From: Pontibacter virosus
GTDB taxonomy: Bacteria; Bacteroidota; Bacteroidia; Cytophagales; Hymenobacteraceae
Reading direction: 5' to 3'
Assembly: GCF_003096355.1 (NCBI RefSeq)
Contig: NZ_QEKI01000016.1
Span: 53,724-117,723 of the forward strand
DNA length: 64,000 bases
This document shows positions 35,605-44,271 of the stretch, one piece after another (position 1 is the first letter of the stretch; each line of letters opens with the position of its first letter). The notes beneath the pieces were generated by a model. It did not search any database, had not been told where the DNA came from, and worked only from the letters and a program-made list of their open reading frames with translations. A program made the translations under genes and the position numbers.

Positions 35605-36546
35605 ATGCCCGAAACCATTAAGATCAACGGTGTAAGTATAGACCGTGGAGAAAAAGTACTCACGCGACTCGTAATCTCCAAACTGCCTAGCGGCACTGTC
35701 ATCGATATACCTGTTTATGTATTCCGCTCGGTGCACGACGGGCCGGTGCTCTTGCTGATGGCCGGCATGCATGGCGACGAGGTGAACGGCACAGAGATCA
35801 TCCGCCGCATGATCACCAAAAAGATGCTCTATCCGCTTAGGGGAACCATCATAGCGGTGCCCATCCTGAACATTTATGGCTTCCTGAACTTTTCGCGGGA
35901 CGTACCAGATGGTAAGGATGTGAACCGAAGTTTCCCTGGAAACAGAGAGGGCTCGCTGGCCAGTCGCGTGGCGCATCGTTTTATGAAGGAAGTGATGCCC
36001 TACATTGACTATGGCGTAGACTTCCATACAGGCGGTTCGAGCCGGGGCAACTACCCGCAGATACGCTGTGTGCTGGCCGAGCATAAAAACCAACAACTGG
36101 CCGAGGCCTTTGCGGCGCCTTTCACGCTGAATGCCTCTTACCGGCAGGGTTCGCTTCGGAAAGAGGCTGCTAAGCTGGGTAAGCATATCTTGGTATATGA
36201 AACAGGTGAGTCGCTGCGTTTCGACGAGCGAGGTATAGCGACAGGTATAGACGGTACTCTGCGCCTGATGCACCATCTGGGCATGGGCACTTCCTCTCCT
36301 GCTCCCACAGAGCCAACCACCATTTGCATGAAGGATATTTGGGTGCGAGCCAAAAATGCAGGCCTGTTCCGCAGCCTTGTGCAGGAAGGAGGCCATGTAA
36401 AGAAAGGACAGGTGATGGGTACGATCACGGACCCGTACGGCGAGATGGAGGTGCGCCTGAACGCCCCAGCGACCGGTTATGTGGTGGGAATCAATAACAT
36501 GCCTGTTGTAAACCAGGGGGATGCCCTGATGCACATTGCCTTTTAA
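35605..36546 (+). CDS. succinylglutamate desuccinylase/aspartoacylase family Zn hydrolase
   Basis: 313 aa, M14-like AstE/AspA family. Zinc ligands lie in GMHGDEVNGTEIIRRM, the arginine region in VPILNIYGF and DVNRSFPGN, and further ligands in VDFHTGGSS. The C-terminus has a beta-sandwich (GHVKKGQVMGTITDPYG). It cleaves amide bonds of acyl-amino acids or glutamate tails. The operon with rimK suggests its substrate is a glutamylated product, which is inference. Confidence 0.88.
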   Translation: MPETIKINGVSIDRGEKVLTRLVISKLPSGTVIDIPVYVFRSVHDGPVLLLMAGMHGDEVNGTEIIRRMITKKMLYPLRGTIIAVPILNIYGFLNFSRDVPDGKDVNRSFPGNREGSLASRVAHRFMKEVMPYIDYGVDFHTGGSSRGNYPQIRCVLAEHKNQQLAEAFAAPFTLNASYRQGSLRKEAAKLGKHILVYETGESLRFDERGIATGIDGTLRLMHHLGMGTSSPAPTEPTTICMKDIWVRAKNAGLFRSLVQEGGHVKKGQVMGTITDPYGEMEVRLNAPATGYVVGINNMPVVNQGDALMHIAF

Positions 36547-36564
36547 GGTATAGCTCAAAAACGC

Positions 36565-36600
36565 AAGAGCCCGCTACTGAAAAGTAGCGGGCTCTTTTTA
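36565..36600 (+). terminator. terminator after the rimK operon
   Basis: A perfect 14-bp stem AAGAGCCCGCTACT with a GAAA tetraloop is followed by TTTTTATA. Confidence 0.9.
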
Positions 36601-36618
36601 TATAAAGCTTTTCAGCTG

Positions 36619-37119
36619 TTAGAATACGTAGCGCACGTGCAGGGCAGAATCCCAGAAACCACGGCCATGCGGGATATTGATGAACGGCTTAATGTCAGCA
36701 CCGATTGTGAAGGGAATGTCACGGATGTAGTACTCAAGACCCAGCACAGCGTCAAGACCAAAACCTACTACGTTGTCGTCATAGTATCTTTTGCGTCTGT
36801 CGTCGTCATAGTAATAATAGTAACGACCTTCGTAAAAACCTACGTGACCGCCCAGACCATAGTACCACTGTAGACCTTTGGCGTTAAAGGCTTGCGCATG
36901 TTTCTCATAAAGTACTGTCACTACGGCACCTCTGTGGCGGAAACCAGTGCTCAGGATACCTTCAATAGCGGCATCACTCTTAATAAAGTGTTTGATAGTG
37001 AGACCAGAAGCAATACCGCCTCTAAATCCTATACCTGTTTTGTACTCCTGTGCATTGGCACCGAAAGCAAGCGTCATCACCAAAGCCAAGGTAAACCCGA
37101 CGCGAAGAAATGTTTTCAT
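36619..37119 (-). CDS. small outer-membrane beta-barrel protein
   Basis: 166 aa. The signal peptide MKTFLRVGFTLALVMTLAFGA ends NAQ. Alternating hydrophobic strands with Gly/Tyr/Phe follow (IGFRGGIASGLTIKHF, LQWYYGLGGHVGFYEG, VVGFGLDAVLGLEYYI) and it ends HVRYVF, with a terminal aromatic as in outer-membrane barrels. A loop holds DDDRRKRYYDDN. It is likely an eight-stranded barrel of unknown role. Confidence 0.78.
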   Translation of the reverse strand: MKTFLRVGFTLALVMTLAFGANAQEYKTGIGFRGGIASGLTIKHFIKSDAAIEGILSTGFRHRGAVVTVLYEKHAQAFNAKGLQWYYGLGGHVGFYEGRYYYYYDDDRRKRYYDDNVVGFGLDAVLGLEYYIRDIPFTIGADIKPFINIPHGRGFWDSALHVRYVF

Positions 37120-37178
37120 TGTTTTATTAAAAAAGTTATATCCAGCTTGCCAGACAGGTACGTCCAGCTGGCAGGCTG

Positions 37179-37186
37179 CAAAAATA
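37179..37186 (-). promoter_or_regulatory. -7 box TATTTTTG for the small barrel protein
   Basis: The minus strand reads TATTTTTG, a TAnnTTTG match, 59 nt before the ATG at 37119. Confidence 0.45.
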
Positions 37187-37233
37187 GAACTTCTTCCGTT
37201 GCAAAAAACTAATATTTACTTTTTTCGCAAATT

Positions 37234-38013
37234 TTAACCTGACTGTTTGTACGATTGCAGATAGGCCGTCTTGGATGTTCGACGTCCAATTAGCTTGAAA
37301 AACGTAATAAACTTGTCTTTATCAAGCTCCAGTGCCCTTGCAAACGCATCTTCCTCCTCTGAGTTTTGATAGTCTTTCATGTACTGCTCGCGCACCAGCC
37401 CGGCTTCTGTTAGTTCTGCAGCAGCCTCTATTTCCACTAACCCCGTTTTCTCCCAGAGCCTGCGCCACCAATCGATGGTGTGAATAAAATACCAATAATT
37501 CTGATAATCCTTTTGTAAGAATTCGGGTACCTGGTTGTGGCTTTCGATTTCTTTTGTGAAGCACACGTCCACAATGGCGATGTGTCCTTCTGGCTTGATG
37601 AAGCGAGCAATGTAAGGCAGGTACTTCTCGTCGGTGCCAAAATAGGTATAGGAATCCACCACGATCACGGCGTCAAAGTACTCCTCGGGGAAAGGGAGGG
37701 AACGGGCCTCCATCTCAAGCGGAAATACCTTGTCTTCGCAGCCCTCACTCCGGATGCGCTCGTAATTGTCGCTGGCGGACACGGCCTCGTCGACGGCCCA
37801 GACGGTAACCCCAAACTCTTTAGCCAGAAAAATGGAGCTGATGGCTTTGCCGCAACCCAGGTCGAGCACCCGCATGCCGGGTTTCAGGTCCAGAGACTTA
37901 GTAAGGCTCTCCAGGTTAAAGAGCACGTTTTCGCCCATGGAGTGCTTGCGTACCCACTCCGGGTCATACTGTGATGCTTTCGGAAAGGCGCGGCGCAGGC
38001 TTTTGTTTGGCAT
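37234..38013 (-). CDS. class I SAM-dependent methyltransferase
   Basis: 259 aa. Motif I is MRVLDLGCGKAISSIFLAKE, followed by an acidic post-I residue in VTVWAVDE, then FDAVIVVDSYTYFGTDE (motif II region) and PEGHIAIVDVCFT. The N-terminal WVRKHSMGENVLFNLE is typical of a small-molecule methylase group. The substrate is unknown. The start lies 53 nt downstream of the TIP30-like gene on the same strand. Confidence 0.85.
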   Translation of the reverse strand: MPNKSLRRAFPKASQYDPEWVRKHSMGENVLFNLESLTKSLDLKPGMRVLDLGCGKAISSIFLAKEFGVTVWAVDEAVSASDNYERIRSEGCEDKVFPLEMEARSLPFPEEYFDAVIVVDSYTYFGTDEKYLPYIARFIKPEGHIAIVDVCFTKEIESHNQVPEFLQKDYQNYWYFIHTIDWWRRLWEKTGLVEIEAAAELTEAGLVREQYMKDYQNSEEEDAFARALELDKDKFITFFKLIGRRTSKTAYLQSYKQSG

Positions 38014-38066
38014 AGGTATAATAGGTATAAGATGCCTTGGAGCTTACGCGTCAGGTATAGGCAGGG

Positions 38067-38732
38067 TTAGTGGCCCAGCCGCTCTATTTCGTCAGACAGG
38101 TATACCTTGTCGGTTTTCAGGTCTTGCGAAGCCACCCGCAGCATGGCGCTTGCCACCGTCTCAGCCTGGATGGGCCGGTATTTGCGCAAAGGTCCGAACA
38201 TGATCCTGGAAAGTGGCTTCATGATTCTGGCCCCGATCTCCTCGCCGGTGCGGTGCTCGTCTCGCTCACCCAACAGGAGCGAAGGCCTGAAAATGTGCAG
38301 CGACTGAAAGCCCAACGCCTGCACGTCCCGCTCCATTTCGCCTTTCACGCGGTTGTAGAAAACGCGTGAACCGGCATCAGCGCCCATCGACGAAACCACA
38401 AGGAACTGATTGGCGTTGCGGCGCAGTGTGATCTCTGCCAGTTGCGTGACGTAGGTATGGTCTACTTTGTAGAAGGCCTCCTTAGTGCCTGCTTTTTTGA
38501 TGGTGGTGCCCAGGCAGCAGAACACGTCGTCGGCAGCCAGTTCGGAGGCGCTTTTCTTGAGGTTATCAAAGTCAACGATTTGCTGGTCGAGCTTGGGGTG
38601 TATGATGGCGAGTTCGCGGCGGCCAGCGGAAATCACCTGGCTGTAACGGTCGCTTTGGAGTAGCATACGCAGCAGGTGACTGCCAACCAGGCCGCTGGCG
38701 CCAGCAATCAGTGCGGTTCGGGTTCGGTGCAT
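38067..38732 (-). CDS. TIP30/HTATIP2-like NAD(P)-binding oxidoreductase
   Basis: 221 aa. The Rossmann motif is ALIAGASGLVGSHLLRMLL. The family blocks DVFCCLGTTIKKAGTKEAF, FLVVSSMGADAGSRVFYNRVKG and IFRPSLLLGERDEHR follow the TIP30/YbjT-like short-chain reductases. Catalysis and substrate are unknown. It is probably co-transcribed with the methyltransferase. Confidence 0.85.
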   Translation of the reverse strand: MHRTRTALIAGASGLVGSHLLRMLLQSDRYSQVISAGRRELAIIHPKLDQQIVDFDNLKKSASELAADDVFCCLGTTIKKAGTKEAFYKVDHTYVTQLAEITLRRNANQFLVVSSMGADAGSRVFYNRVKGEMERDVQALGFQSLHIFRPSLLLGERDEHRTGEEIGARIMKPLSRIMFGPLRKYRPIQAETVASAMLRVASQDLKTDKVYLSDEIERLGH

Positions 38733-38877
38733 GGAGGTTTGCGTTTCGCTGAATTACGTGAATGCCTGCCACCTGGGTTGGCAAATGCGGTTCTTTCCTG
38801 TAAATAATCCAGTTAGGGCTATTTTTGTTTGGCAATCAGCCTCCAGCACACCTTTAAGCTATAGGCGACAGTCCGGA

Positions 38878-39729
38878 CTACTCGTCGCATTTCAGTCGGA
38901 TGTGGTCTGTATCGATCTCAATCTTACCCTCTTTGTATAGTCCGCCGATGGCTTTTTTGAACACCTTTTTGCTCATGCCCAGCATACGGTATACCTCGTC
39001 CGGGCTACTCTTGTCGGACAGGGGCAGATAACCTTTGGCTGCCTCCAATACCTCCATTACTTTGTCAGCCGCCTCATTGGATTCGCTCAGGCCGGTGGTG
39101 CCGGGCTTGCGGAGTGTCACGTCGATTTTATTGTCCGGTCGGATCGTTTTGATATACCCGCGCACCTTGTCACCCATGTACAACTCCTTGAACACTTCGT
39201 TCTTGTAGAGCATGCCCATGTAGCGGTTATTGATGATCACCTTGATGCCGATCTCGGTAAAGCCTGCTACCAGCAAATCCACCTCTTCGTTTTCGGTCAG
39301 CTCGTTAGGCGCTTCGTCGTTGTGCAGGTACTTGCCCAATTTGGTAGTGCCCACAATGCGGTCGGATGTCTCGTCGAGGTATACATACACGCAGTACTTG
39401 CGGCCGGGGCGCATTTTGTCTTTTTGGTTGTGCAGCGGAACCAGCAGGTCTTTCTCCAGTCCCCAGTCCAGGAAAGCACCGAAGTCGGTGCTGTCTTTGC
39501 ACATCAGGCAGGCAAACTCACGCACGGTGGCATGTGGTGTGAGGTTGGTGGCAATCACACGGTCTTCGGAGTCGCGGTACACGAACACGCGTACTTTGTC
39601 GCCTACCTTGGCTCCCTCCGGAATGTACTTGCGGGGCAGCAGAATGTCGCCGTCTTCAGAGGTCAGGTACATGCCGAAGTCTACTTCGCGTGCTATCTCC
39701 AGTTCGTTGTAATGGCCGAGGTCTACCAT
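38878..39729 (-). CDS. CvfB-like S1 RNA-binding protein
   Basis: 283 aa from the ATG at 39729 (MVDLGHYNELEIAREVDFGM), which follows a good -7 box; the frame continues 35 codons upstream with poor content. Three S1-type barrels are visible, including RVIATNLTPHATVREF, DFGAFLDWGLEKDLLVPLH and ITEIGIKVIINNRYMGMLY-like strands. A C-terminal winged helix ends the protein (SPDEVYRMLGMSKKVFKKAI). CvfB relatives bind RNA and affect virulence-gene expression in Staphylococcus. Confidence 0.88.
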   Translation of the reverse strand: MVDLGHYNELEIAREVDFGMYLTSEDGDILLPRKYIPEGAKVGDKVRVFVYRDSEDRVIATNLTPHATVREFACLMCKDSTDFGAFLDWGLEKDLLVPLHNQKDKMRPGRKYCVYVYLDETSDRIVGTTKLGKYLHNDEAPNELTENEEVDLLVAGFTEIGIKVIINNRYMGMLYKNEVFKELYMGDKVRGYIKTIRPDNKIDVTLRKPGTTGLSESNEAADKVMEVLEAAKGYLPLSDKSSPDEVYRMLGMSKKVFKKAIGGLYKEGKIEIDTDHIRLKCDE

Positions 39730-39760
39730 AATAGAGTATTGTGTTAGGTATAGAATGCTG

Positions 39761-39768
39761 CAAATATA
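39761..39768 (-). promoter_or_regulatory. -7 box TATATTTG for the CvfB-like gene
   Basis: The minus strand reads TATATTTG, an exact TAnnTTTG match, 31 nt before the chosen ATG. This supports the shorter start. Confidence 0.6.
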
Positions 39769-39880
39769 GCGAAACCATTTCAGGTATAGCCCTCCGGTTC
39801 CGGCTGTTCCCCTTATACCTGTGCGATGGGGCAAAAGGATACAAAAAGGTATAGAGGCAATGGTTAGTCTTTTTCCGAAT

Positions 39881-39913
39881 AAAAAAACAGGCAGCCCGAA
39901 TGGACTGCCTGTT
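39881..39913 (-). terminator. terminator after the Dps-like gene
   Basis: AACAGGCAG pairs with CTGCCTGTT (9 bp), followed on the minus strand by a run of seven T's, 25 nt beyond the stop. Confidence 0.8.
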
Positions 39914-39938
39914 CGGTAAGGTATAGCGAGGCTATGTT

Positions 39939-40553
39939 TTAGGCCTTTACCTTCTTCGTGGATTTGGCTTTGCCGTTCTGGCCTTTGGCTGGCTGATCGT
40001 CTTCCTCCATGATGTCATCCGGACTGGCGATCAGGCCGATGGACAGGCCGTCTTCACCCAGGAAGTGCTCGATGTGGTGGCAACGGTCCTCCGTCTTGAG
40101 CAGGATGCCCTCCAACAGTGCCTTGGTCGCGAAGTCTTCCTGCTCAAAGGCTTTCTTGATGGATTTGCGCAGCTCCAGCACGATCGTCTTTTCGTCCTCC
40201 ATGTCTTTTTTAAGCATCTCGCGAATGCGGAAAACGCCTTCTTCTTCGTGTGCGATATAAGAAAGTTCCAGCTGTTTGGCCGGATGGCAGGTAGGGCAGT
40301 AGCCCATCACAGTGAGCCGCTCGGCGATGGCGTCGTACTGCTCGTGGATCTGGGTATAGTGCTCCTCAAAGAACAGGTGCAGATCGCGGAACTGCGGTCC
40401 CTCCACCATCCAGTGGTGCTTGTGGTACTGGTTATAGAGGGTGATGAACGACGACAGATGACGGTCCAGTTCGTTGGCCATTGCTGTTGCAGTAGTCTTA
40501 GACAGCCCAACCGGGTTGCCTTCATATTCTGATTTTTCTCTTAGCTTTTCCAT
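39939..40553 (-). CDS. Dps-like ferritin-family protein with cysteine motif
   Basis: 204 aa. The four-helix bundle has LYNQYHKHHWMVEGPQFRDL and FFEEHYTQIHEQYDAIAERL with the iron ligands. The insertion GYCPTCHPAKQLE and a later RCHHIEHFLG place cysteines beside the metal site, as in Dps-like (DPSL, thioferritin) proteins. A charged tail (EEDDQPAKGQNGKAKSTKKVKA-type) may bind DNA. It is probably an iron store and DNA protector. It differs clearly from the dps at 22042. Confidence 0.85.
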   Translation of the reverse strand: MEKLREKSEYEGNPVGLSKTTATAMANELDRHLSSFITLYNQYHKHHWMVEGPQFRDLHLFFEEHYTQIHEQYDAIAERLTVMGYCPTCHPAKQLELSYIAHEEEGVFRIREMLKKDMEDEKTIVLELRKSIKKAFEQEDFATKALLEGILLKTEDRCHHIEHFLGEDGLSIGLIASPDDIMEEDDQPAKGQNGKAKSTKKVKA

Positions 40554-40616
40554 GTTCAGGGTTTGTTGAAATACTCTAACTGTGTACCCCGATCAGCCTA
40601 AAAGGATACAGAAATT

Positions 40617-42506
40617 TTACCTGAACTCGGCTATGCCCGGCTGTGTGAAGCGAAAGTCCTCGAAGTCGTAGTACGAGCGCGACGACTCGTAAATGCGCAG
40701 GTTGTTGAAGCTCTCATTAGCCGGGATTTTGGGATAGTAGCCCACTAAGATTTGTATAGTGCTGAATGACAGGAACTCATTGCGGAAGCGTATACCTACC
40801 CCAAAACCCGGGTAAGGCTTGCTTTTAAAAGGCGAGCTTTTGTTGCCATACGAGAGCCAGGCCACATCGGCAAAGGCAAGGGTGGCGAGTCGGAAGCCGA
40901 AAAGCGAGAAGGGCGTGTAGAGGTTGGCTTCGTAGTTAATGACCACGCGGCGGTTACCTCTGAGTAAACCGGATCGAAAGCCGCGCAGGCCGTCTTCGTT
41001 GTTGATGGAGAGCAGTTCCTCCGGATTCCGGTTAATGCCGATGGTGCTGCGCCCCAGAATGAAGTGGCGCAGTTTCCAGTTGCCGTTTTCGTAAAGCCGA
41101 GTGAAGTACATTGACTCCAGTTCCAGCATACCCTGTTCCCAGTTGCCATTTTTTATAAAGGAGCCATACCCGGCCCGGCTATAGAGGTAACCAAAGTCCT
41201 TGTTATAGCGGGCAAAGGAGAGGTCCAGCCCAAAGTAACGGCGATCGAAAAGGTCGCCCCGCTCATAGCCGTACGAGATGGAAGCCAGCGTGCCGGCGGG
41301 TACGTCCTCTGTTCGTCCAAAGCCATACAGGTAGCGGTCTTTGTAGTAGCGGCGCACGCTATAGCCCACACTGGCGATGCCCAGTATGTTGTCCTGAAAA
41401 TTTTCGGTGGGCCTGGTATGGAAGTTCGTGTTGATTACCCGCAGTGCCGTGATCAGTCGGCCGCGCGGCTCAAAACCCAGGTTGTAGCTCTTGAACTTAA
41501 AGGAGCGGCCCAGCCACACATCCTGCCGATGATAACCAAGATCCGCAAAGCGCTGAATGGTGTCCTCTGGCACAGGTGGCAACAGAATTCGCTCGTCGAT
41601 CTTGCTGGCCCCGACGGCGCCGGCATAGCGGGTGTTGGTGGCGAAGAAGTCGCGGCGCAGGAAGGCGCTGCGCTCTTTGTAATAATTCTGATCGAAGTAG
41701 TTGATGTCAGCTGTAATATAGGTGTTGCCGATGTTCTCCACGGTATAGCCAGCCGTGGTTTCCCAGGAGCGGGGCGCATTCATGTTGAAGCGGTAAGAGC
41801 CACGGATCTGGTGGCCGAGCCCCAGAAAGTTGAGCTCCCGCAAAGCCACCCTGCCCGCGCCCGACGAGGGGCTGTAGGAGCCGGATCCTCCCAGGCTAAA
41901 GATGTCTTTGGTGATTACCAGCACGTCTACACTGTCTTCGGTGGTGGTGCGTTCGTCCACAATGATGCGGGCATCGAGCAAATAGTCTGTCTGTCGCAAG
42001 AGACGCTCCGACTCGACCAGAGCCAGCGGTTCCAAAGGCTCCATCCGCTCAAAAAGCAGTTTGTTCCGCACCAAGTGCCGACGGGTTTTCATGTGCAGTG
42101 AGTTGCCGGCCTTTTCCAGAAAGCTGCGCGGCACGCGGGTGGTGTCATGTATGGAGTAGCCCAAGGCATCCAGGGTCATAATTTGGATGTTGCGCACTAC
42201 TTTGTAGTTGTGCCGCTCGTACTCGCGCTGAATCAACTCTGCATCCAGTCCCAATACCTCTTCGTCCTTCCGATCAAAGACCAGGATCGCTTTAAGCATC
42301 TTGCCCATGATGGTTTTGCGCTGCGAGATCTCCCGCAGGTTGTTCATCACGCGCTCATCAAACTTTTGCCTGATGGTATCAGTTGGTGCTGCAAGACTAT
42401 CCTTTCGGGTGGGTATCTCCTGTGCTTGCACATTGCCAGCTAATAGCCATGCCCCCAGCAGACAAGCTAACATACAGCATAGAATGGGCGAACGAAGGAA
42501 TGCCAT
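40617..42506 (-). CDS. BamA/TamA-like outer-membrane protein
   Basis: 629 aa. A signal peptide ends NVQAQ. Residues about 70-200 contain POTRA-like segments (VVRNIQIMTLDALGYSIHD, RLLRQTDYLLDARIIVDE). The C-terminal about 400 residues are an outer-membrane barrel with GLGHQIRGSYRFN, SYGYERGDLFDRRYFGLDL and NNEDGLRGFRSG, the last resembling the VRGF motif of Omp85 proteins. It probably belongs to the Omp85 superfamily, but its cargo is unknown. Confidence 0.8.
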   Translation of the reverse strand: MAFLRSPILCCMLACLLGAWLLAGNVQAQEIPTRKDSLAAPTDTIRQKFDERVMNNLREISQRKTIMGKMLKAILVFDRKDEEVLGLDAELIQREYERHNYKVVRNIQIMTLDALGYSIHDTTRVPRSFLEKAGNSLHMKTRRHLVRNKLLFERMEPLEPLALVESERLLRQTDYLLDARIIVDERTTTEDSVDVLVITKDIFSLGGSGSYSPSSGAGRVALRELNFLGLGHQIRGSYRFNMNAPRSWETTAGYTVENIGNTYITADINYFDQNYYKERSAFLRRDFFATNTRYAGAVGASKIDERILLPPVPEDTIQRFADLGYHRQDVWLGRSFKFKSYNLGFEPRGRLITALRVINTNFHTRPTENFQDNILGIASVGYSVRRYYKDRYLYGFGRTEDVPAGTLASISYGYERGDLFDRRYFGLDLSFARYNKDFGYLYSRAGYGSFIKNGNWEQGMLELESMYFTRLYENGNWKLRHFILGRSTIGINRNPEELLSINNEDGLRGFRSGLLRGNRRVVINYEANLYTPFSLFGFRLATLAFADVAWLSYGNKSSPFKSKPYPGFGVGIRFRNEFLSFSTIQILVGYYPKIPANESFNNLRIYESSRSYYDFEDFRFTQPGIAEFR

Positions 42507-42746
42507 AGGAAGTATAGGGGCGCTTACAATCAGTTGTACGTGTTTGTGCGGTACAACCTCCTAATATACTCTTTTCAGGTTTATGTGGAAAATTTAAGCT
42601 GGAAATCCTGAAAAGGCCGTATGCTAATTGTATTAGTAATTTTTAGATGTGGATAGTGTGTTGATAACTATTGTTGCTAATATTTTTGGGGTTTGTGCTA
42701 AGGATTTTGTAATTTTATAACCGTCAAGCAGATAGAAGAAGCAAAG

Positions 42747-44012
42747 ATGAACGATAAGATAATAGGTAAACTAAAAATATTAGCAGATGCTGCCAAATAC
42801 GATGTTTCCTGTTCGTCTAGCGGGGGAAAGCGCAAGAACGAGAACAAGGGGCTGGGCAATGCGGAAGGCATGGGCATTTGCCACAGCTATACCGAAGACG
42901 GTCGTTGTGTGTCGCTGCTCAAAATCTTGCTAACCAATTTCTGCATCTACGACTGTGCCTACTGCGTGACGCGCAAAAGCAACGACGTGCAGCGTACGGC
43001 TTTTACAGTGCAGGAGGTGGTGGATTTGACCATCAACTTTTACCGCCGCAATTACATTGAGGGACTGTTCCTGAGCTCAGGTATCTTCAAGAATGCTGAC
43101 TATACCATGGAGCGACTGGTGCGTGTGGCGAAAAAGCTACGGCAGGAAGAGAAGTTCAATGGTTACATTCACCTCAAAACCATACCGGGTGCGAGCGACG
43201 AGTTGATAAAAGAAGCGGGGCTATATGCCGACCGCCTGAGCGTGAACATTGAGCTGCCTTCGGAGCAGAGTTTGCAGAGTCTGGCGCCGGAGAAAAACTA
43301 CAGTGAGATCCTGTTGCCAATGGATTCGATCAAGAACCAACTGGTGCAGGCGAAAGAAGAAAGCAAGCTGTTCAAGACGACACCGAAGTTCGTGCCAGCC
43401 GGGCAGAGCACGCAGCTGATCGTGGGGGCAACGGCCGAGAGCGACCGTCAGATTTTGCAGCTGTCGGACCAGCTTTACAAAGGGTATAACCTGAAGCGGG
43501 TGTATTACTCGGGTTATGTTCCGGTGAGCACCGATAGCAGGTTGTCGATCATTTCGGAGCCGCCGATCATACGGGAGAACCGCATCTACCAGGCCGACTG
43601 GCTAATGCGCTTCTATGGCTTTGACGTGAAAGAGATACTCGACGAGGCTAACCCGAACCTGGATCTGGACATAGATCCGAAACTGGGCTGGGCGCTGCGC
43701 AACCGCCATTTCTTTCCGGTGGAGATTAATACCGCCGACTACGAAATGATCCTGCGTGTGCCGGGCATCGGGGTGAAGTCGGCTAAGAAAATTATATCAG
43801 CCCGGCGGTTTGCGCCGCTGCACTTTGAACATCTGCGCCAGATGGGCGTGGTGCTGAAGCGGGCCAAGTATTTTATCACCTGCCAGACCAAAAGCCTGCA
43901 GCGGCAGGACTTTGACTCAGAGCAACTGCGCCGCCGCATTTTATTTGGTGAAGGCTCCGTTCGAAGTGCCTTGCTTACGCAGCAGTTGGACTTGTTCCGG
44001 CAGGTAGGCTAG
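42747..44012 (+). CDS. radical SAM protein linked to DNA modification/repair (TIGR03916 type)
   Basis: 421 aa. The iron-sulfur cysteines are in LLTNFCIYDCAYCVTRKSN. Surrounding blocks KYDVSCSSSGGKRKNENKG and GICHSYTEDGRC occur in the putative DNA repair radical-SAM family. The C-terminus has a helix-hairpin-helix, LRVPGIGVKSAKKIISARRF, which should bind DNA. The next gene is its usual partner. The chemistry is unknown. Confidence 0.9.
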   Translation: MNDKIIGKLKILADAAKYDVSCSSSGGKRKNENKGLGNAEGMGICHSYTEDGRCVSLLKILLTNFCIYDCAYCVTRKSNDVQRTAFTVQEVVDLTINFYRRNYIEGLFLSSGIFKNADYTMERLVRVAKKLRQEEKFNGYIHLKTIPGASDELIKEAGLYADRLSVNIELPSEQSLQSLAPEKNYSEILLPMDSIKNQLVQAKEESKLFKTTPKFVPAGQSTQLIVGATAESDRQILQLSDQLYKGYNLKRVYYSGYVPVSTDSRLSIISEPPIIRENRIYQADWLMRFYGFDVKEILDEANPNLDLDIDPKLGWALRNRHFFPVEINTADYEMILRVPGIGVKSAKKIISARRFAPLHFEHLRQMGVVLKRAKYFITCQTKSLQRQDFDSEQLRRRILFGEGSVRSALLTQQLDLFRQVG

Positions 44013-44260
44013 TAATATTAAAACGTGACATGGAAGAGGGGCGAGAAGTGCATCATACAGATTTGTGTAACCAAAAAGATCATACATCATTTCAAACCAT
44101 TCATAAGACAATGAGAAATTCTACTAAAGTTGCCCGTGTTTCTTGCCACTGCAAACTCAACATGCTGGTGCCGCACCTGAAGAGCCTTTCTTCCAGAATG
44201 CAAACCGACAGCAAGCGCGACAAAGCCCGCGTAAACTCAAGCACGAAACAGTAGTCAGCA

Positions 44261-44268
44261 TACCTTTG
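44261..44268 (+). promoter_or_regulatory. -7 box TACCTTTG directly before the DUF4130 gene
   Basis: An exact TAnnTTTG match ends three bases before the ATG at 44272. If used, the transcript would be nearly leaderless. It may also be chance, since the CTATACC-like word is common. Confidence 0.35.
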
Positions 44269-44271
44269 CCA

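Noticed and set aside
35368..36558. 396-aa minus-strand frame
   Set aside because: Antisense shadow of the deacylase and the rimK end; the plus-strand protein has conserved metal motifs.
44030..44254. 74-aa frame (with an inner 47-aa frame from 44111) between the repair genes
   Set aside because: No recognisable motif, signal or ribosome site; it probably reflects an open spacer, although a small basic protein cannot be excluded.
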